Shown here piece by piece: positions 35,970 through 45,414 of a stretch of DNA of 64,000 nt. Under the pieces are notes generated by a model. It saw nothing but the letters and a program-made list of their open reading frames with translations, did no database searches and was not told the DNA's origin. Each line of letters opens with the position of its first letter. Positions within the stretch are counted from its first letter, which is position 1. This DNA comes from Pararobbsia alpina_A (GTDB lineage Bacteria; Pseudomonadota; Gammaproteobacteria; Burkholderiales; Burkholderiaceae): positions 62,001 through 126,000 of the forward strand of contig NZ_OZ221288.1 of assembly GCF_965118125.1 (NCBI RefSeq). Reading direction: 5' to 3'. A program made the position numbers and the translations under genes.

Positions 35970-36445
35970 ATCTGCGTCCGTTCTGCGGTCGGCGACCGAG
36001 TCGCTTGAAGACCGCCATCCTAAACTGCCCAAACATGCGCGCCCAGCCTTGTTTTTGCGCGTTTTTAATTTTTGTCAATTCGAATCGAAAAAAAGATTCG
36101 CACCTTCATTACGAACCTAATTACCCTTTCGACTCAGGGGTTTCTCATCGCGACGGAAACCCGCACATAGGGTATTACGGCCGATTTTCAAAAACACTTG
36201 AGAGTGGCGGGGAAAAATATTTCTGAGGGGAGTGCTTAATTGCAAAAATCGTGCCGTATTGGGAATGAATCGATCGGATTATCCGATAGGAAAAGGGTGC
36301 GGTAAAGATATTCAATTCACCCATTTCGACGATGTAATGTCCGTTGCACACGCATCACAATGATTCGATTCGTGCGCTTTGCACAAAAATCGCGAATTCG
36401 ATCCGGGATATTCATTCGATCGAATTGCACTGGCGAGACGGGATT
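35970..36445. other. AT-rich intergenic region
   Basis: Nearly 480 bp with much lower GC than its surroundings and many ATTCGAT-type words. It may be foreign DNA or a promoter-dense region. Short frames (for example 36344-36556) lack ribosome sites and family features, so I leave them out. Confidence 0.5.
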
Positions 36446-36479
36446 CCGGGATCAGGCGCTCATACGCCGTTCATCCCGG
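36446..36479 (+). promoter_or_regulatory. Nested hairpin in the EamA leader
   Basis: CCGGGAT (36446-36452) pairs with ATCCCGG (36473-36479), enclosing an inner stem GGCG/CGCC (36455-36458 with 36465-36468). It lies 102 bp before a terminator and 183 bp before the start of the EamA gene, as in a structured leader. It matches no riboswitch consensus I know. Confidence 0.45.
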
Positions 36480-36580
36480 CGGCAGGCGGTGGGGGAAGCG
36501 AACCGATGCGAGCCAGAAATAATGAATATATGAACGAGGCCGACAGGGACTCGTAAGACAAGCTGGTATCATCGCTGTCC

Positions 36581-36609
36581 GGCCGCGCTTGTCGCGGCCT
36601 GGTTTTTTT
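36581..36609 (+). terminator. Strong rho-independent terminator upstream of the EamA gene
   Basis: GGCCGCG (36581-36587), 5-nt loop, CGCGGCC (36593-36599), then T7 (36603-36609) on the plus strand. It terminates no recognised gene. It sits 54 bp before the next start codon, so it may be an attenuator or the end of a small RNA. Confidence 0.85.
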
Positions 36610-36662
36610 GACGTTCGTCCGCCGGACTGGACGTTGTCCCCGCTCTTCACAGGAATGTCGCC

Positions 36663-37595
36663 TTGACCCGCCGCCCGATTCTCGTTGATTTGATGATGTT
36701 GCTTGCCGCAGTGATCTGGGGCTCGGCGTTCGTCGCCCAGCGCCTGAGCGCGCAGGACATCGGGCCGTTCTACTACACCGGTTTGCGCTTTCTGCTCGGT
36801 GCGGGCGTCGTGCTTGCGTTCTGCCTGTTGATTCCATCGCAACGCAAGGCACTGCGTACGATACCCACGGATGTGGCGTTGCTTCGCGCCGGGGGCGTGC
36901 TGGGTCTCGTCACCGCAATTGCCATTTCCGCGCAGCAGATCGGATTGCAATACACGAAGGTGGCAAACGCCGGTTTTATTACTTCGCTCTACGTGATTAT
37001 CGTGCCGATGATGGGCTTGTTCGCTCGTCATAAGACGGCAACAGGAACGTGGGTCGGCGCCATTCTGGCGGTTGTCGGCATGTATTTTCTGAGCGTCGAC
37101 GAACATTTCACGATTCTGCTCGGCGACTGGTATCAGCTTGTCTGCGCTATCGTGATTTCCGTGCAGGTTCTGCTGGTCGGCCGTTATGCGCGCGAGCACG
37201 ATCCGTTATCCCTGTCGCTTGTGCAATTCGTTGCGACGGGTCTGATCAGCATGGTCGTCGCGGCATTTTCCGAGCCGATGGGATTGGCTTCCGTGCGTGC
37301 GGCACTGCCCGCGATTCTGTATGGCGGCGGATTGTCGGTCGGTATTGCCTACACGATTCAGGTGGTCGCGCAAAAACGCGCATCGCCGGCTCACGCGGCC
37401 GTGATTTTCAGCATGGAAGGGTTATTTGCCGCGATCGCCGGATGGCTCGTGCTTGGCGAGACCCTTTCGCTGCGCGCGATTCTCGGTTGTGCGCTGATGC
37501 TGGCCGGCCTGCTCGTATGCCAGCTGCTCCCCGGGCGCGAGCGCGACGCGCATGTGCCTGCGGCGGGCAATAATGGCGTTGCCGCGGACGCTTAA
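36663..37595 (+). CDS. EamA/DMT superfamily transporter
   Basis: 310 aa, TTG start with AGGA 8 nt upstream (the ATG at 36655 is closed after three codons). Ten membrane spans in two EamA repeats (AAVIWGSAFVAQRLSAQD in the first; VVAQKRASPAHAAVIFSMEG and GLFAAIAGWLVLGE in the second). Family members export or import small metabolites such as amino acids and drugs. Preceded by a terminator and a structured leader, suggesting attenuation control. Convergent with an AraC gene. Confidence 0.93.
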   Translation: MTRRPILVDLMMLLAAVIWGSAFVAQRLSAQDIGPFYYTGLRFLLGAGVVLAFCLLIPSQRKALRTIPTDVALLRAGGVLGLVTAIAISAQQIGLQYTKVANAGFITSLYVIIVPMMGLFARHKTATGTWVGAILAVVGMYFLSVDEHFTILLGDWYQLVCAIVISVQVLLVGRYAREHDPLSLSLVQFVATGLISMVVAAFSEPMGLASVRAALPAILYGGGLSVGIAYTIQVVAQKRASPAHAAVIFSMEGLFAAIAGWLVLGETLSLRAILGCALMLAGLLVCQLLPGRERDAHVPAAGNNGVAADA

Positions 37596-38584
37596 CGAGC
37601 CGGGTTGTCCGGCCCCAGCACCTTCCGATACCGTCCCGGCGACACATTGAGCACGCCTCGGAACCGGTGGCTCAAATGGCTGGGGTCGGCGTAGCCGCAC
37701 TGACTCGCGATCTGATCGAGCGGCAGGTCCGTCGTGCGCAGCAGATGCCGCGCGCGATCGACGCGCCGCTCCGTGATCCACGCATGCGGCGACATACCGA
37801 ATGACAGCGTGAACATCCGGGCGAGATGAAACTCCGACAGATTCGCGACTCGCGCGAGTTCACCCAGCGTGATCGCCGAATCGAGATGCGCGTCGATATA
37901 GTCCCGCAGCGTACGGCGAGCCGATGGTGACAGCCCGCCGCGCGGGTTCGACGGGGCGCGTGCGGACTGCGTATGTAACAGCCGGTTCAGCAGCTCGTGC
38001 ACGGTCTCGTTCGCGTAGAGCCGCGCATCCGCGTCTTCCCAGTCCCGTTGGGCCAGATCCAGGCAGAGCGCCGCCATCTGCGGGTCTTCAAAATAGGTTC
38101 GATCGGCAAGCGTCAGTTCGCGCGGTTCGCGATCCAGCTCGACGACAGCGCGCCGCGTGAAATGGCCGGGCAGGAAATAGATGTGCATGAAGCGCATCGG
38201 TGCGGGCACCCACCAGCGCGACTCGTGTTCGCCGGGCAGCGCGCACAGCCGGCTCGGCGCGCCGTAAATGCCCGGCATCGTCTCGCGTTCCGTCCGATAG
38301 CCGCCATCGAGATAACACGACAGCGTGTGATGCCCGGGTTCGAGATATGAGGTCATTTCCGGTCCGCCGTCACGCTGCCAGATCGCAATCGCGAGTTCGT
38401 CCCCGAGCCACGCAAAGCGTTCGAGCCGTGCGTGAGCCGTCTTGAGCGTGTCGTAGACGGACCGGATGCCCTGGGGTGTGTCCTCGACACTGACGATGCG
38501 GGAGGCAGTAGCGCTGGTCAAAGCGGTATGCGGGAAAAGACGAGTGTGATGCGACCGATTATATCGCCGCGTAAACAAGGGCAT
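37592..38584 (-). CDS. AraC family transcriptional regulator
   Basis: 330 aa from the ATG at 38584; the frame is open to 38716 and a later internal start is possible. The C-terminal double HTH is clear: ITLGELARVANLSEFHLARMF and LPLDQIASQCGYADPSHLSHRF, GVLNVSPGRYR. The N-terminal half is a variable ligand-sensing domain. It overlaps the convergent EamA gene by 4 bp and is divergent from another EamA gene (38810), so it may regulate that transporter. Effector unknown. Confidence 0.92.
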   Translation of the reverse strand: MPLFTRRYNRSHHTRLFPHTALTSATASRIVSVEDTPQGIRSVYDTLKTAHARLERFAWLGDELAIAIWQRDGGPEMTSYLEPGHHTLSCYLDGGYRTERETMPGIYGAPSRLCALPGEHESRWWVPAPMRFMHIYFLPGHFTRRAVVELDREPRELTLADRTYFEDPQMAALCLDLAQRDWEDADARLYANETVHELLNRLLHTQSARAPSNPRGGLSPSARRTLRDYIDAHLDSAITLGELARVANLSEFHLARMFTLSFGMSPHAWITERRVDRARHLLRTTDLPLDQIASQCGYADPSHLSHRFRGVLNVSPGRYRKVLGPDNPAR

Positions 38585-38809
38585 GTCCGGGCGCCGCGGT
38601 ATGGGGTCCGCACGGCGCAAATAACCGCAAGATCGGACAACTTTGCCCCGACAGCTCAACCTCTCGACCGGTATGGGCTTGTCGTCGTCCCGGAAATTCC
38701 TGTGCGAAAAGCGCAAGATTCAACAACTACGGTTCGAGGACGTTCGGCATAGTGAAGTCGAAAGCCGGGTACGGGATCCGGCCATTTTTATTGCTTTAGA
38801 GCTTTTACG

Positions 38810-39712
38810 ATGAACGCATTGCTTTACGGCGTGACAGTGCTGATCTGGGGGACGACGTGGCTTGCGATCAAGTGGCAGCTGGGTGTCGTGCCGCCGCCTG
38901 TCTCGATTGCCTATCGCTTCGGTCTGGCCTCGATTGTTCTGTTCGCGACTCTGCTCGTCATGCGCCGCCGGGTCTGGCCGCCGCGCGCCGCGTGGCCCTA
39001 TCTGTTCGCGCAGGGTCTCGCGCTGTTTTGCTGCAACTTCCTTTGCTTCTACTACGCTGAGCGCACCGTGCCAAGCGGTATGGTTGCAGTGATCTTCTCG
39101 ATCGCGCCGATCCTGAATTCGGTCAACGGCAAGCTGTTTCTCGGTCGACGCCTGCAGCCGTCGGTCGTGCTCGGCTCGTTTGTCGGCCTGGCCGGCATCT
39201 TCTGCCTGTTCTTGCCCGAACTGACGCGCGCGATGCCCGGGCAGGGCGGGTCGATGTTCGGTCTCGCCGTCGCGTTGCTCGGCACGCTGTGCTTCTCGAC
39301 AGGCAGCCTGCTCTCGAGCCGCATGCAGGCGATCGGGCTTCATCCCTTGCTGACCAACAGCTGGGCGATGCTGATCGGCGCGGCCATCCTCGCCGTGGGG
39401 AGTGCGGTCGCCGGCCTGTCGTTCGTGCCTGAGCCGAGCGTTCGCTACGTCGGTGCACTGCTGTATCTGGCCGTGCCAGGCTCGGTGATCGGATTCACGG
39501 CGTATCTGATGCTCGTGGGACGGATCGGTCCCGAGCGCGCCGCCTATTGCACGGTGCTGTTTCCGATCGTCGCGCTGACCGTGTCGACGATTTTCGAGGG
39601 ATATCGATGGACGGCGCTGGCCGCTGCGGGGATCGTGCTGATCCTGCTCGGCAACGTCATCGCCTTCAGCGGCAACACGAAGCTGCGAGCCTCGGCGCGC
39701 GCGACGACCTGA
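38810..39712 (+). CDS. EamA/DMT superfamily transporter (second copy)
   Basis: 300 aa, ten spans. The first repeat starts VTVLIWGTTWLAIKWQLGVV; FYYAERTVPSGMVAVIFSIAP and GSVIGFTAYLMLVGRIGPER follow. It resembles permeases in the YedA/RhaT neighbourhood. Divergent from an AraC gene with about 225 bp between starts, and followed after 88 bp by a MarR gene. Two EamA genes within 2 kb suggest local duplication, but they are too different for recent duplication. Substrate unknown. Confidence 0.92.
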   Translation: MNALLYGVTVLIWGTTWLAIKWQLGVVPPPVSIAYRFGLASIVLFATLLVMRRRVWPPRAAWPYLFAQGLALFCCNFLCFYYAERTVPSGMVAVIFSIAPILNSVNGKLFLGRRLQPSVVLGSFVGLAGIFCLFLPELTRAMPGQGGSMFGLAVALLGTLCFSTGSLLSSRMQAIGLHPLLTNSWAMLIGAAILAVGSAVAGLSFVPEPSVRYVGALLYLAVPGSVIGFTAYLMLVGRIGPERAAYCTVLFPIVALTVSTIFEGYRWTALAAAGIVLILLGNVIAFSGNTKLRASARATT

Positions 39713-39800
39713 GATTCGGGTCGGGCATTTTTGCTTTCTTCGCGGTTTGCGCTATCTTCGCGGGACCCGGCGTGTGCCGTCCGACGTTAGCGATCCCTCG

Positions 39801-40214
39801 ATGAAAGAAGCCCCGCGTGCGCTGAACAAGACCGACTTCGAACAATTGTCGGCATTTCGTTATCAGATGCGTCGGTTTGAACGCTTTTCCGAACATGCCG
39901 CGCAGGCGGAGGGCATTACGCCGCTCCAGTATCTGCTGCTGTTGCATATCAAGGGCTTCCCGGGCCGCGACTGGGCGACCATCGGGGAACTGGCCGAGCG
40001 CCTGCAGGCCCAGCACCACGGCGTCGTCGCGCTCGTTACGCGTTGCGAGTCCGCCGGGCTGGTGCGGCGGCAGGCCAGCGAGTCTGATCGCCGCCAGGTC
40101 GAAGTCCACCTCGAAAAGACCGGCGAGCGGCTGCTCGCGCGGCTCGCGGCGCTGCATCGCGCCGAGCTGAAATCGCTCGAGGGATCGTTCACGGTGCCAC
40201 GAATCGATTTGTGA
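39801..40214 (+). CDS. MarR family transcriptional regulator
   Basis: 137 aa from the ATG at 39801. Winged HTH of the MarR family: GITPLQYLLLLHIKG, IGELAERLQAQHHGVVALVTR, ESAGLVRRQASESDRRQVEV (wing with the DRR motif), and dimerisation helices at both ends. It usually represses genes for efflux or aromatic degradation in response to a phenolic ligand. The upstream EamA transporter is the obvious candidate target. Confidence 0.92.
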   Translation: MKEAPRALNKTDFEQLSAFRYQMRRFERFSEHAAQAEGITPLQYLLLLHIKGFPGRDWATIGELAERLQAQHHGVVALVTRCESAGLVRRQASESDRRQVEVHLEKTGERLLARLAALHRAELKSLEGSFTVPRIDL

Positions 40215-40386
40215 TCGCCGGATCGACTTCCCGCACGCCACTCACCGGGCAAGCACGCGCCACGCGAGTCCCCGCGCCGCCTTTCGTGCCAGGGCCGCAT
40301 TCGGTCAGCATTCGTCCTGCATCCGCATGCGGCGTGCACTACTCTGCATGCATCCGCCGCGACACCGCACACAAGGGAGGTCAGCC

Positions 40387-40683
40387 ATGCAGTCTCCGAC
40401 GGGATCCGTGGTCGCACTGAGTTCGGCGGCCTCGACCGTGTTTTCGATCGGCATGGTGTTCCTGGGCTACTGGGGTATCCATGAATCAGGCACGTGGGGT
40501 GTGCGCGACTACGTCGTCGTGCTGCTCGCGATGGGCGGTTTTATCTGCCTGGGCTCGGTGCCGTGGTTTGCGACGACACCCATGGAACGTGCCGACGACG
40601 AGTCGAAGATTCGCGTCGCGCGCCGCGCGTTCCTCTGCGGCGTCACGGCGATGTGGCTGTCGGTGCTGACCTCGCTCGTCTGA
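40387..40683 (+). CDS. 98-aa three-span membrane protein
   Basis: The ATG at 40387 follows a perfect GGGAGG Shine-Dalgarno. Three hydrophobic segments (about 8-30, 40-60, 78-97) with a basic/acidic loop ERADDESKIRVARRA between the second and third. No family recognised; a conserved small integral membrane protein is likely. It stands after MarR and is convergent with the large GGDEF-EAL gene (5-bp gap). Confidence 0.75.
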   Translation: MQSPTGSVVALSSAASTVFSIGMVFLGYWGIHESGTWGVRDYVVVLLAMGGFICLGSVPWFATTPMERADDESKIRVARRAFLCGVTAMWLSVLTSLV

Positions 40684-40688
40684 GCCGG

Positions 40689-43600
40689 TCAGACCACGAC
40701 GCGACTCGAGTCGCCCGCGACGACCGCGCGCGACCACGTGAGCCGTTCGCGCAGCAGGCCTTCAACCTGCACCGGGGGCAGGGGCCGGCTGAACAGATAG
40801 CCCTGAATGTCGTGGCAGTCGTTCTCGAGCAGGAAGTCGAGCTGCTCGACCGTCTCGACACCTTCCGCAATGACATCGAGATTGAGCTGACGCGCGAGCG
40901 AGATGATGCCTGTGACGATCGCCCGGTCGTCTTCACCATGCGGCAGGCCGCGCACAAACGACTGATCGATCTTGAGACGCACGATCGGAAAGTGCTTGAG
41001 CGCGCTCAGGTTCGAATAGCCCGTGCCGAAGTCGTCGATCGATAGCCGCACGCCCATCTGCTGGACTTCGATCATGGTCGCGATGGCCGCGTCGAGATCC
41101 TGCATGATCAGGCTCTCGGTCAGCTCGAGCTCGAGATGCTCGGCGTCGAGACCGCTTTCCTCGAGCGCGTGCGCCACGCGCGCGACCCATTCAGGGTGCA
41201 GGAACTGTCGCGCCGACACGTTGACCGACACAGTCAGCGCGGGCAATCCGGCCGCCTGCCAGGCCTTGTTCTGCTTGCAGGCTTCGTGGAGCACCCAGTC
41301 GCCGATCGGAATGATCAATCCGGTTTCCTCCGCGAGCGGAATGAACTCGGCTGGTGACACCAGGCCCATCGTCGGATGCTCCCAGCGAATCAGCGCTTCG
41401 GCGCCGCTGATCGTCTGGGTCTCAAGATCGACCTGAGGCTGATACACGAGCCGGAACTCTCCGTTGGCGATCGCCTGACGCAGTTGCTCCTGAATCTGAA
41501 GCCGATGCAGCGTGTGCGCGCTCATCTCGGCCGTGTAGTGCTGATAGTTATTGCGGCCGAGCGCCTTGGCGCGATACATCGCGACGTCGGCGTTCTTGAG
41601 CAGCGTCTCCGCGTCGGCGCCGCCGTCCGGGTAGGTCGCCACGCCCATGCTGCACGTGATCTGGTAAGTCTGTCCGGCGAGCTGAACCGGTTCGAGAATC
41701 GCGTCGCGGATAGTCTCGATCGTGGTCGTGACGGCCGCCATATCGCGCGCGTCGCCAAACAGCATCACGACGAATTCATCGCCACCCAGACGAACCACCG
41801 TATCGGTGCGGCGCACACACGCCGTCATGCGCTCCGCGACGATCTTGAGCAGATCGTCCCCCGCGTGGTGGCCAAGGCTGTCGTTGATCAGCTTGAAGTT
41901 GTCGAGATCGATAAACACCACGCTGACATGGCGACGACGTGAGTCGCGCTGGCGCAGCGCCTGATTGAGCCGCACGGCAAGCTGAGTCCGGTTCGGCAGA
42001 CCGGTCAGCACGTCGTGGCTCGCCATGTGCCGGATCCGCTCCTCGGCGAGGCTGCGTTCGATCGCGATGCCCGCGATGCGCGTGGCCATGGCGATCGCGT
42101 CGACCTCCGCGGGCGTCGGCGCGCGCACGTCGCGCACATACATGGTCAGCGAGGCCAGCGCATCGCCCGACGGCGCGATGATCGGCATTGCCCAGCACGC
42201 GGCGCAGTCGCCCACATGCACGCGGATCATTTCGGCGCGCACGCGCTCTTCCTGCGACGCATCGGCCACGATGACCGGGGCAAGCGTATGGATCGCCCGC
42301 CCGCTCGGACCCGCGTCAGCGCCGATCCGCGTGCCGAACACGGCTTGCCAGTACGCATCCGGCAGGCTCGGCGCGGCCGCTACGCGCAGCGTCTGGCCGT
42401 CTTCGCTGCGCATCAGGGTCGCGCATGAGACGCCGGTGATCTGCGTCTCGAGCACACGCATGAGGTAGTCGAGCACTTCGGTCAGCGGCGTCGCGGTGGC
42501 GATCATTTCGAGCACGCGGTTCTGTTCCTGCCGGCGCATTTCGGCGCCCTTGCGCGCACTGATGTCGCGCATGATCGCGACCACGCCATCCTCGACGCGA
42601 ACGACCTGCCGATACAGCCAGAGCCTTGAACCGTCGCCGCGCTGGTGAACCCACTCGCGCTCCTGCACGTTGCCCGTATCCGCGACACGCACAAATTCGT
42701 CGAACATCCCGTTGTCTTTCGAATTCGGGAACGCGTCGTCGAGCGTCATGCCGACGAGCGCCGATTTGGGAAAGCCCGAGATTTCGACACCGCGACGGTT
42801 GGTGTCGCGCACGATAAAGCGATTGATTTCGCCATCGGCGCCGCGTTCGCTGCGCAGCGTAAAGAACGCGTCGATACTGCCTTCCGACGCCGCATAGTAA
42901 GTCTGGCGTGCCTGACGTGCGCGTTGCCGACTCAGTGCGAGCTGCCAGCTCGTGCGGCTGAGCACCAGCATCAGTGCGATCAGCAGGACGCTGCCAACGG
43001 CCGTTTCCCAGATATAGGTGCGCTTGTGCTCGTGGAACTGCACCAGCTGTTCATCCTGAGAGAGGCCGAGTACAGCCACAAGCGGAAAGCCGTGCAGGGC
43101 GCGGACGTTGGTGTAGCGGGCAACCCCGTCGTCCCACGCGTGAATGGTGGCGACATCCGAGGTGTCGTTCAGCGATTCGCTCGTGAGCGCGATCGGAATA
43201 TGAGCGCCCCATGTGGCATGCGAACCCATCTGCGCGGCACGCACTACGCCGTCGGTTCCGATCATCGCAAGCAGGCCGTGCTTGCCCATGCGAGAAAAGT
43301 CGTAGCCGCTCGTGAAGTAGGCCGGATCGACCGAGACGAGCACGATGCCGGCGAATCCGCCTTCAGAGTCACGCAGGCGCCGGCTGAACGTGATCGACGA
43401 GGCGCCGCTGACGGGATTGCGCGTGACTTCGCTGACATAGGGCAGCGGGCTATCGGCAGCGCGTCGGCGTTGGGCGACGAAATAAGGGCGATCGGCGATA
43501 TTGCCGTGCGCATGCGATTGCGTGGTCGCGACGAGCGTGCCGTCGCCGCTTGCGATCGCGATCTCAAAGACCATCTGCGAGGGCAGGAGCCCCTTGTCGC

Positions 43601-43901
43601 GAAGGCGCTCGATCGCGTCGTTTCCCGTCATTTCATACGCATATTTGACGGTCTTGAGTGTCTGGTCGATCGAAGCGAGGTTGCGTACGAGTTGCGCTTC
43701 GTAGGTATCGGCGAGCTCACGGCTCGATTCCGCGGCGGCGGCTTCGGCGGCCGCCCCTTCGACGCTGACGAGATGGATGACCGAGGTCCATGCCGAAATC
43801 AGCAGCAGGACGGCGAATACGGGAAACAGTACATACGCTTCGAGCAGGCGCCGGAGCACTTGCCCCGCCTTCCCGGCGTAACGGGCGTCGAGCGCGTTCA
43901 T
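40689..43901 (-). CDS. Large sensor GGDEF-EAL protein (dCache-PAS-GAF-GGDEF-EAL)
   Basis: 1070 aa from the ATG at 43901 (GGAG 9 nt upstream); the open frame continues to a TTG at 44006 without support. TM1 about 18-40, extracytoplasmic dCache domain about 45-295, TM2 about 300-320, PAS about 345-455, GAF about 470-635, GGDEF about 650-805 with intact RLGGDEF near residue 705, EAL about 820-1055 with intact AEALIRWEHP near 833 and DDFGTGYSNL. All catalytic motifs are kept. It senses an external ligand and two internal cues to set c-di-GMP. Single gene. Confidence 0.94.
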   Translation of the reverse strand: MNALDARYAGKAGQVLRRLLEAYVLFPVFAVLLLISAWTSVIHLVSVEGAAAEAAAAESSRELADTYEAQLVRNLASIDQTLKTVKYAYEMTGNDAIERLRDKGLLPSQMVFEIAIASGDGTLVATTQSHAHGNIADRPYFVAQRRRAADSPLPYVSEVTRNPVSGASSITFSRRLRDSEGGFAGIVLVSVDPAYFTSGYDFSRMGKHGLLAMIGTDGVVRAAQMGSHATWGAHIPIALTSESLNDTSDVATIHAWDDGVARYTNVRALHGFPLVAVLGLSQDEQLVQFHEHKRTYIWETAVGSVLLIALMLVLSRTSWQLALSRQRARQARQTYYAASEGSIDAFFTLRSERGADGEINRFIVRDTNRRGVEISGFPKSALVGMTLDDAFPNSKDNGMFDEFVRVADTGNVQEREWVHQRGDGSRLWLYRQVVRVEDGVVAIMRDISARKGAEMRRQEQNRVLEMIATATPLTEVLDYLMRVLETQITGVSCATLMRSEDGQTLRVAAAPSLPDAYWQAVFGTRIGADAGPSGRAIHTLAPVIVADASQEERVRAEMIRVHVGDCAACWAMPIIAPSGDALASLTMYVRDVRAPTPAEVDAIAMATRIAGIAIERSLAEERIRHMASHDVLTGLPNRTQLAVRLNQALRQRDSRRRHVSVVFIDLDNFKLINDSLGHHAGDDLLKIVAERMTACVRRTDTVVRLGGDEFVVMLFGDARDMAAVTTTIETIRDAILEPVQLAGQTYQITCSMGVATYPDGGADAETLLKNADVAMYRAKALGRNNYQHYTAEMSAHTLHRLQIQEQLRQAIANGEFRLVYQPQVDLETQTISGAEALIRWEHPTMGLVSPAEFIPLAEETGLIIPIGDWVLHEACKQNKAWQAAGLPALTVSVNVSARQFLHPEWVARVAHALEESGLDAEHLELELTESLIMQDLDAAIATMIEVQQMGVRLSIDDFGTGYSNLSALKHFPIVRLKIDQSFVRGLPHGEDDRAIVTGIISLARQLNLDVIAEGVETVEQLDFLLENDCHDIQGYLFSRPLPPVQVEGLLRERLTWSRAVVAGDSSRVVV

Positions 43902-44239
43902 CGCGCTGTGCTCCGCGAAGTTGCGCGACGCGCGCGCGATCCGGTCGTGTTCGAGAGGTGCTGTGTGTAGTGCATGAAACCGTTGCTTGACTGACCGGAA
44001 GGACAAGCCGTTGGGATACCGTTTAAGAGATGCTCAGGTGAGCTGCTTAACGGCAATCAAGCACGATTCTTGAATAGGGAAGCGCCCGGAGGCGAAGCGG
44101 GCAAGCCGCCTCACGCCTCGTTGTAATGACATCGAAAGGCGGGGGTGTTGGTGCGGTTCAGGCGACTTGCGTGGACGGGCGCTTGGATCTCGGAGGCCGC
44201 AGGAGTTGTGGAATTGCCTCGCGGGCGTTCACAGCCATC
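43902..44239. other. Intergenic, nothing recognised
   Basis: About 340 bp between two minus-strand genes. Presumably the promoter of the GGDEF-EAL gene. No ORF or clear boxes. Confidence 0.4.
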
Positions 44240-44542
44240 TCACCCTGCGGCGGTTCGTCCGTGAAGTTCCGGTCCGTAGACCGCGATGTCGGGCAACGGA
44301 AAGTAGAGATAGTAGCCATCTCCCGTGATTTCGTGCTTCGAAAGCGCCCTGACATCGGGCACTCCGCCGGTGCCCCCGAGGTCCTGGACGTCCGAGGCGG
44401 ACAGCACCACGCTCGACTCGTTGTCAAACTTGATGGTCAACTCACGACTTTCATCACTGAAATGCGCGTTGACGATTCGCGGTCCGAGTCGTGAGCCCTC
44501 GAGAAGTGCGCCTTGGTGTTGGTCGATCTCGGCATCAGACAT
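44240..44542 (-). CDS. DUF2442-like small protein
   Basis: 100 aa with AGGGAGAACG before the ATG at 44542. An IVNAHFSDESRELTIKFDN strand pair, SSVVLSASDV and a late YLYFPLPDIAVYG segment resemble DUF2442 proteins, which often carry such a single beta-rich domain. Soluble, acidic. Stands between the sugar ABC operon and the GGDEF-EAL gene. No function known; the family call is tentative. Confidence 0.6.
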   Translation of the reverse strand: MSDAEIDQHQGALLEGSRLGPRIVNAHFSDESRELTIKFDNESSVVLSASDVQDLGGTGGVPDVRALSKHEITGDGYYLYFPLPDIAVYGPELHGRTAAG

Positions 44543-44640
44543 AAACGTTCTCCCTCACCGCCGGATTGGCCGTGTGTATAAAAATACCAAGAGCGCGTCA
44601 GGCTGACTTGCAAAAATCGAGCAGCTCCCGTCCATGGCGA

Positions 44641-45414
44641 TTACGCCGAGTCGCCGCTTCGCAGGGCCCGGTATTCGCGGCGGACGATGTCCATGAGTTC
44701 GGCAACCGAGGTGCTTGCGGCGGCTTGTTCGTAGGTCACACGGCCGCGTTGCATCAGCATGACGCGGTCGGCGATGTCGAGCGTTTGCGCGTAGTTGTGC
44801 ATGATCATCGCGATCGACAGATTGCCTTTTTCCTTCAGGCGCAAGATCAGATCGATGATGAGCCCCGCTTCGCGAGCTCCCATGGCGGCGAGCGGTTCGT
44901 CGAGCAACAGGATCCGCGCGTTTGAGTTGACAGCCCGTGCGACGGCGATGGCCTGGCGCTGGCCACCCGAGAGTGCTTCGACCGCAAGATCGACTGACGG
45001 GACATGCACGCCGATCTCGTCGAGCAGCTCGGACGCCCGCGCGCGCATCGCGCGGTTGTTGAGCAGGCGGATCGGCCCGGGATAAACGATCTCCCGGTTC
45101 AGGAACATGTTGTGGTAAATGCTCAGCGAGTTCGCGAGTGCAAGGTCCTGATAAACGCACTCGATGCCGAGCGACCGCGCGTGATCGACGGAACGCAGCA
45201 AGATCTCCTGGCCATCGATAAACAATGTCCCCGAGGTCTGTTGCTGAAAACCCGTGAGGATCTTCATCAGCGTCGACTTCCCCGCGCCGTTGTCGCCGAG
45301 GATGCCGAGAATCTCGCCCTGGCGCAGATGCAGCGATACCCCGTCGAGGGCGGTGACGGCGCCGAACCGCTTGACGATGTTCTGCGCGCGCAGTGCTTCC
45401 GGAGCGGCGCTCAT
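44641..45414 (-). CDS. Sugar ABC transporter ATP-binding protein (ribose/fructose type)
   Basis: 257 aa, a single nucleotide-binding domain: Walker A GDNGAGKST (about residue 40), signature LSGGQRQA, Walker B RILLLDEPLAA, switch His in MIMHNY. Single-domain form as in fructose-type FrcA rather than the fused RbsA. Energises uptake of a monosaccharide. Overlaps the permease stop by 4 bp (ATGA); last gene of the operon. Confidence 0.94.
   Translation of the reverse strand: MSAAPEALRAQNIVKRFGAVTALDGVSLHLRQGEILGILGDNGAGKSTLMKILTGFQQQTSGTLFIDGQEILLRSVDHARSLGIECVYQDLALANSLSIYHNMFLNREIVYPGPIRLLNNRAMRARASELLDEIGVHVPSVDLAVEALSGGQRQAIAVARAVNSNARILLLDEPLAAMGAREAGLIIDLILRLKEKGNLSIAMIMHNYAQTLDIADRVMLMQRGRVTYEQAAASTSVAELMDIVRREYRALRSGDSA

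Noticed and set aside
36344..36556. 70-aa plus-strand frame before the leader terminator
   Set aside because: No ribosome-binding site, and the region is better explained as structured RNA leader.
42645..43970. 441-aa plus-strand frame opposite the large GGDEF-EAL gene
   Set aside because: Arg/Asp/His-rich shadow with no family features.
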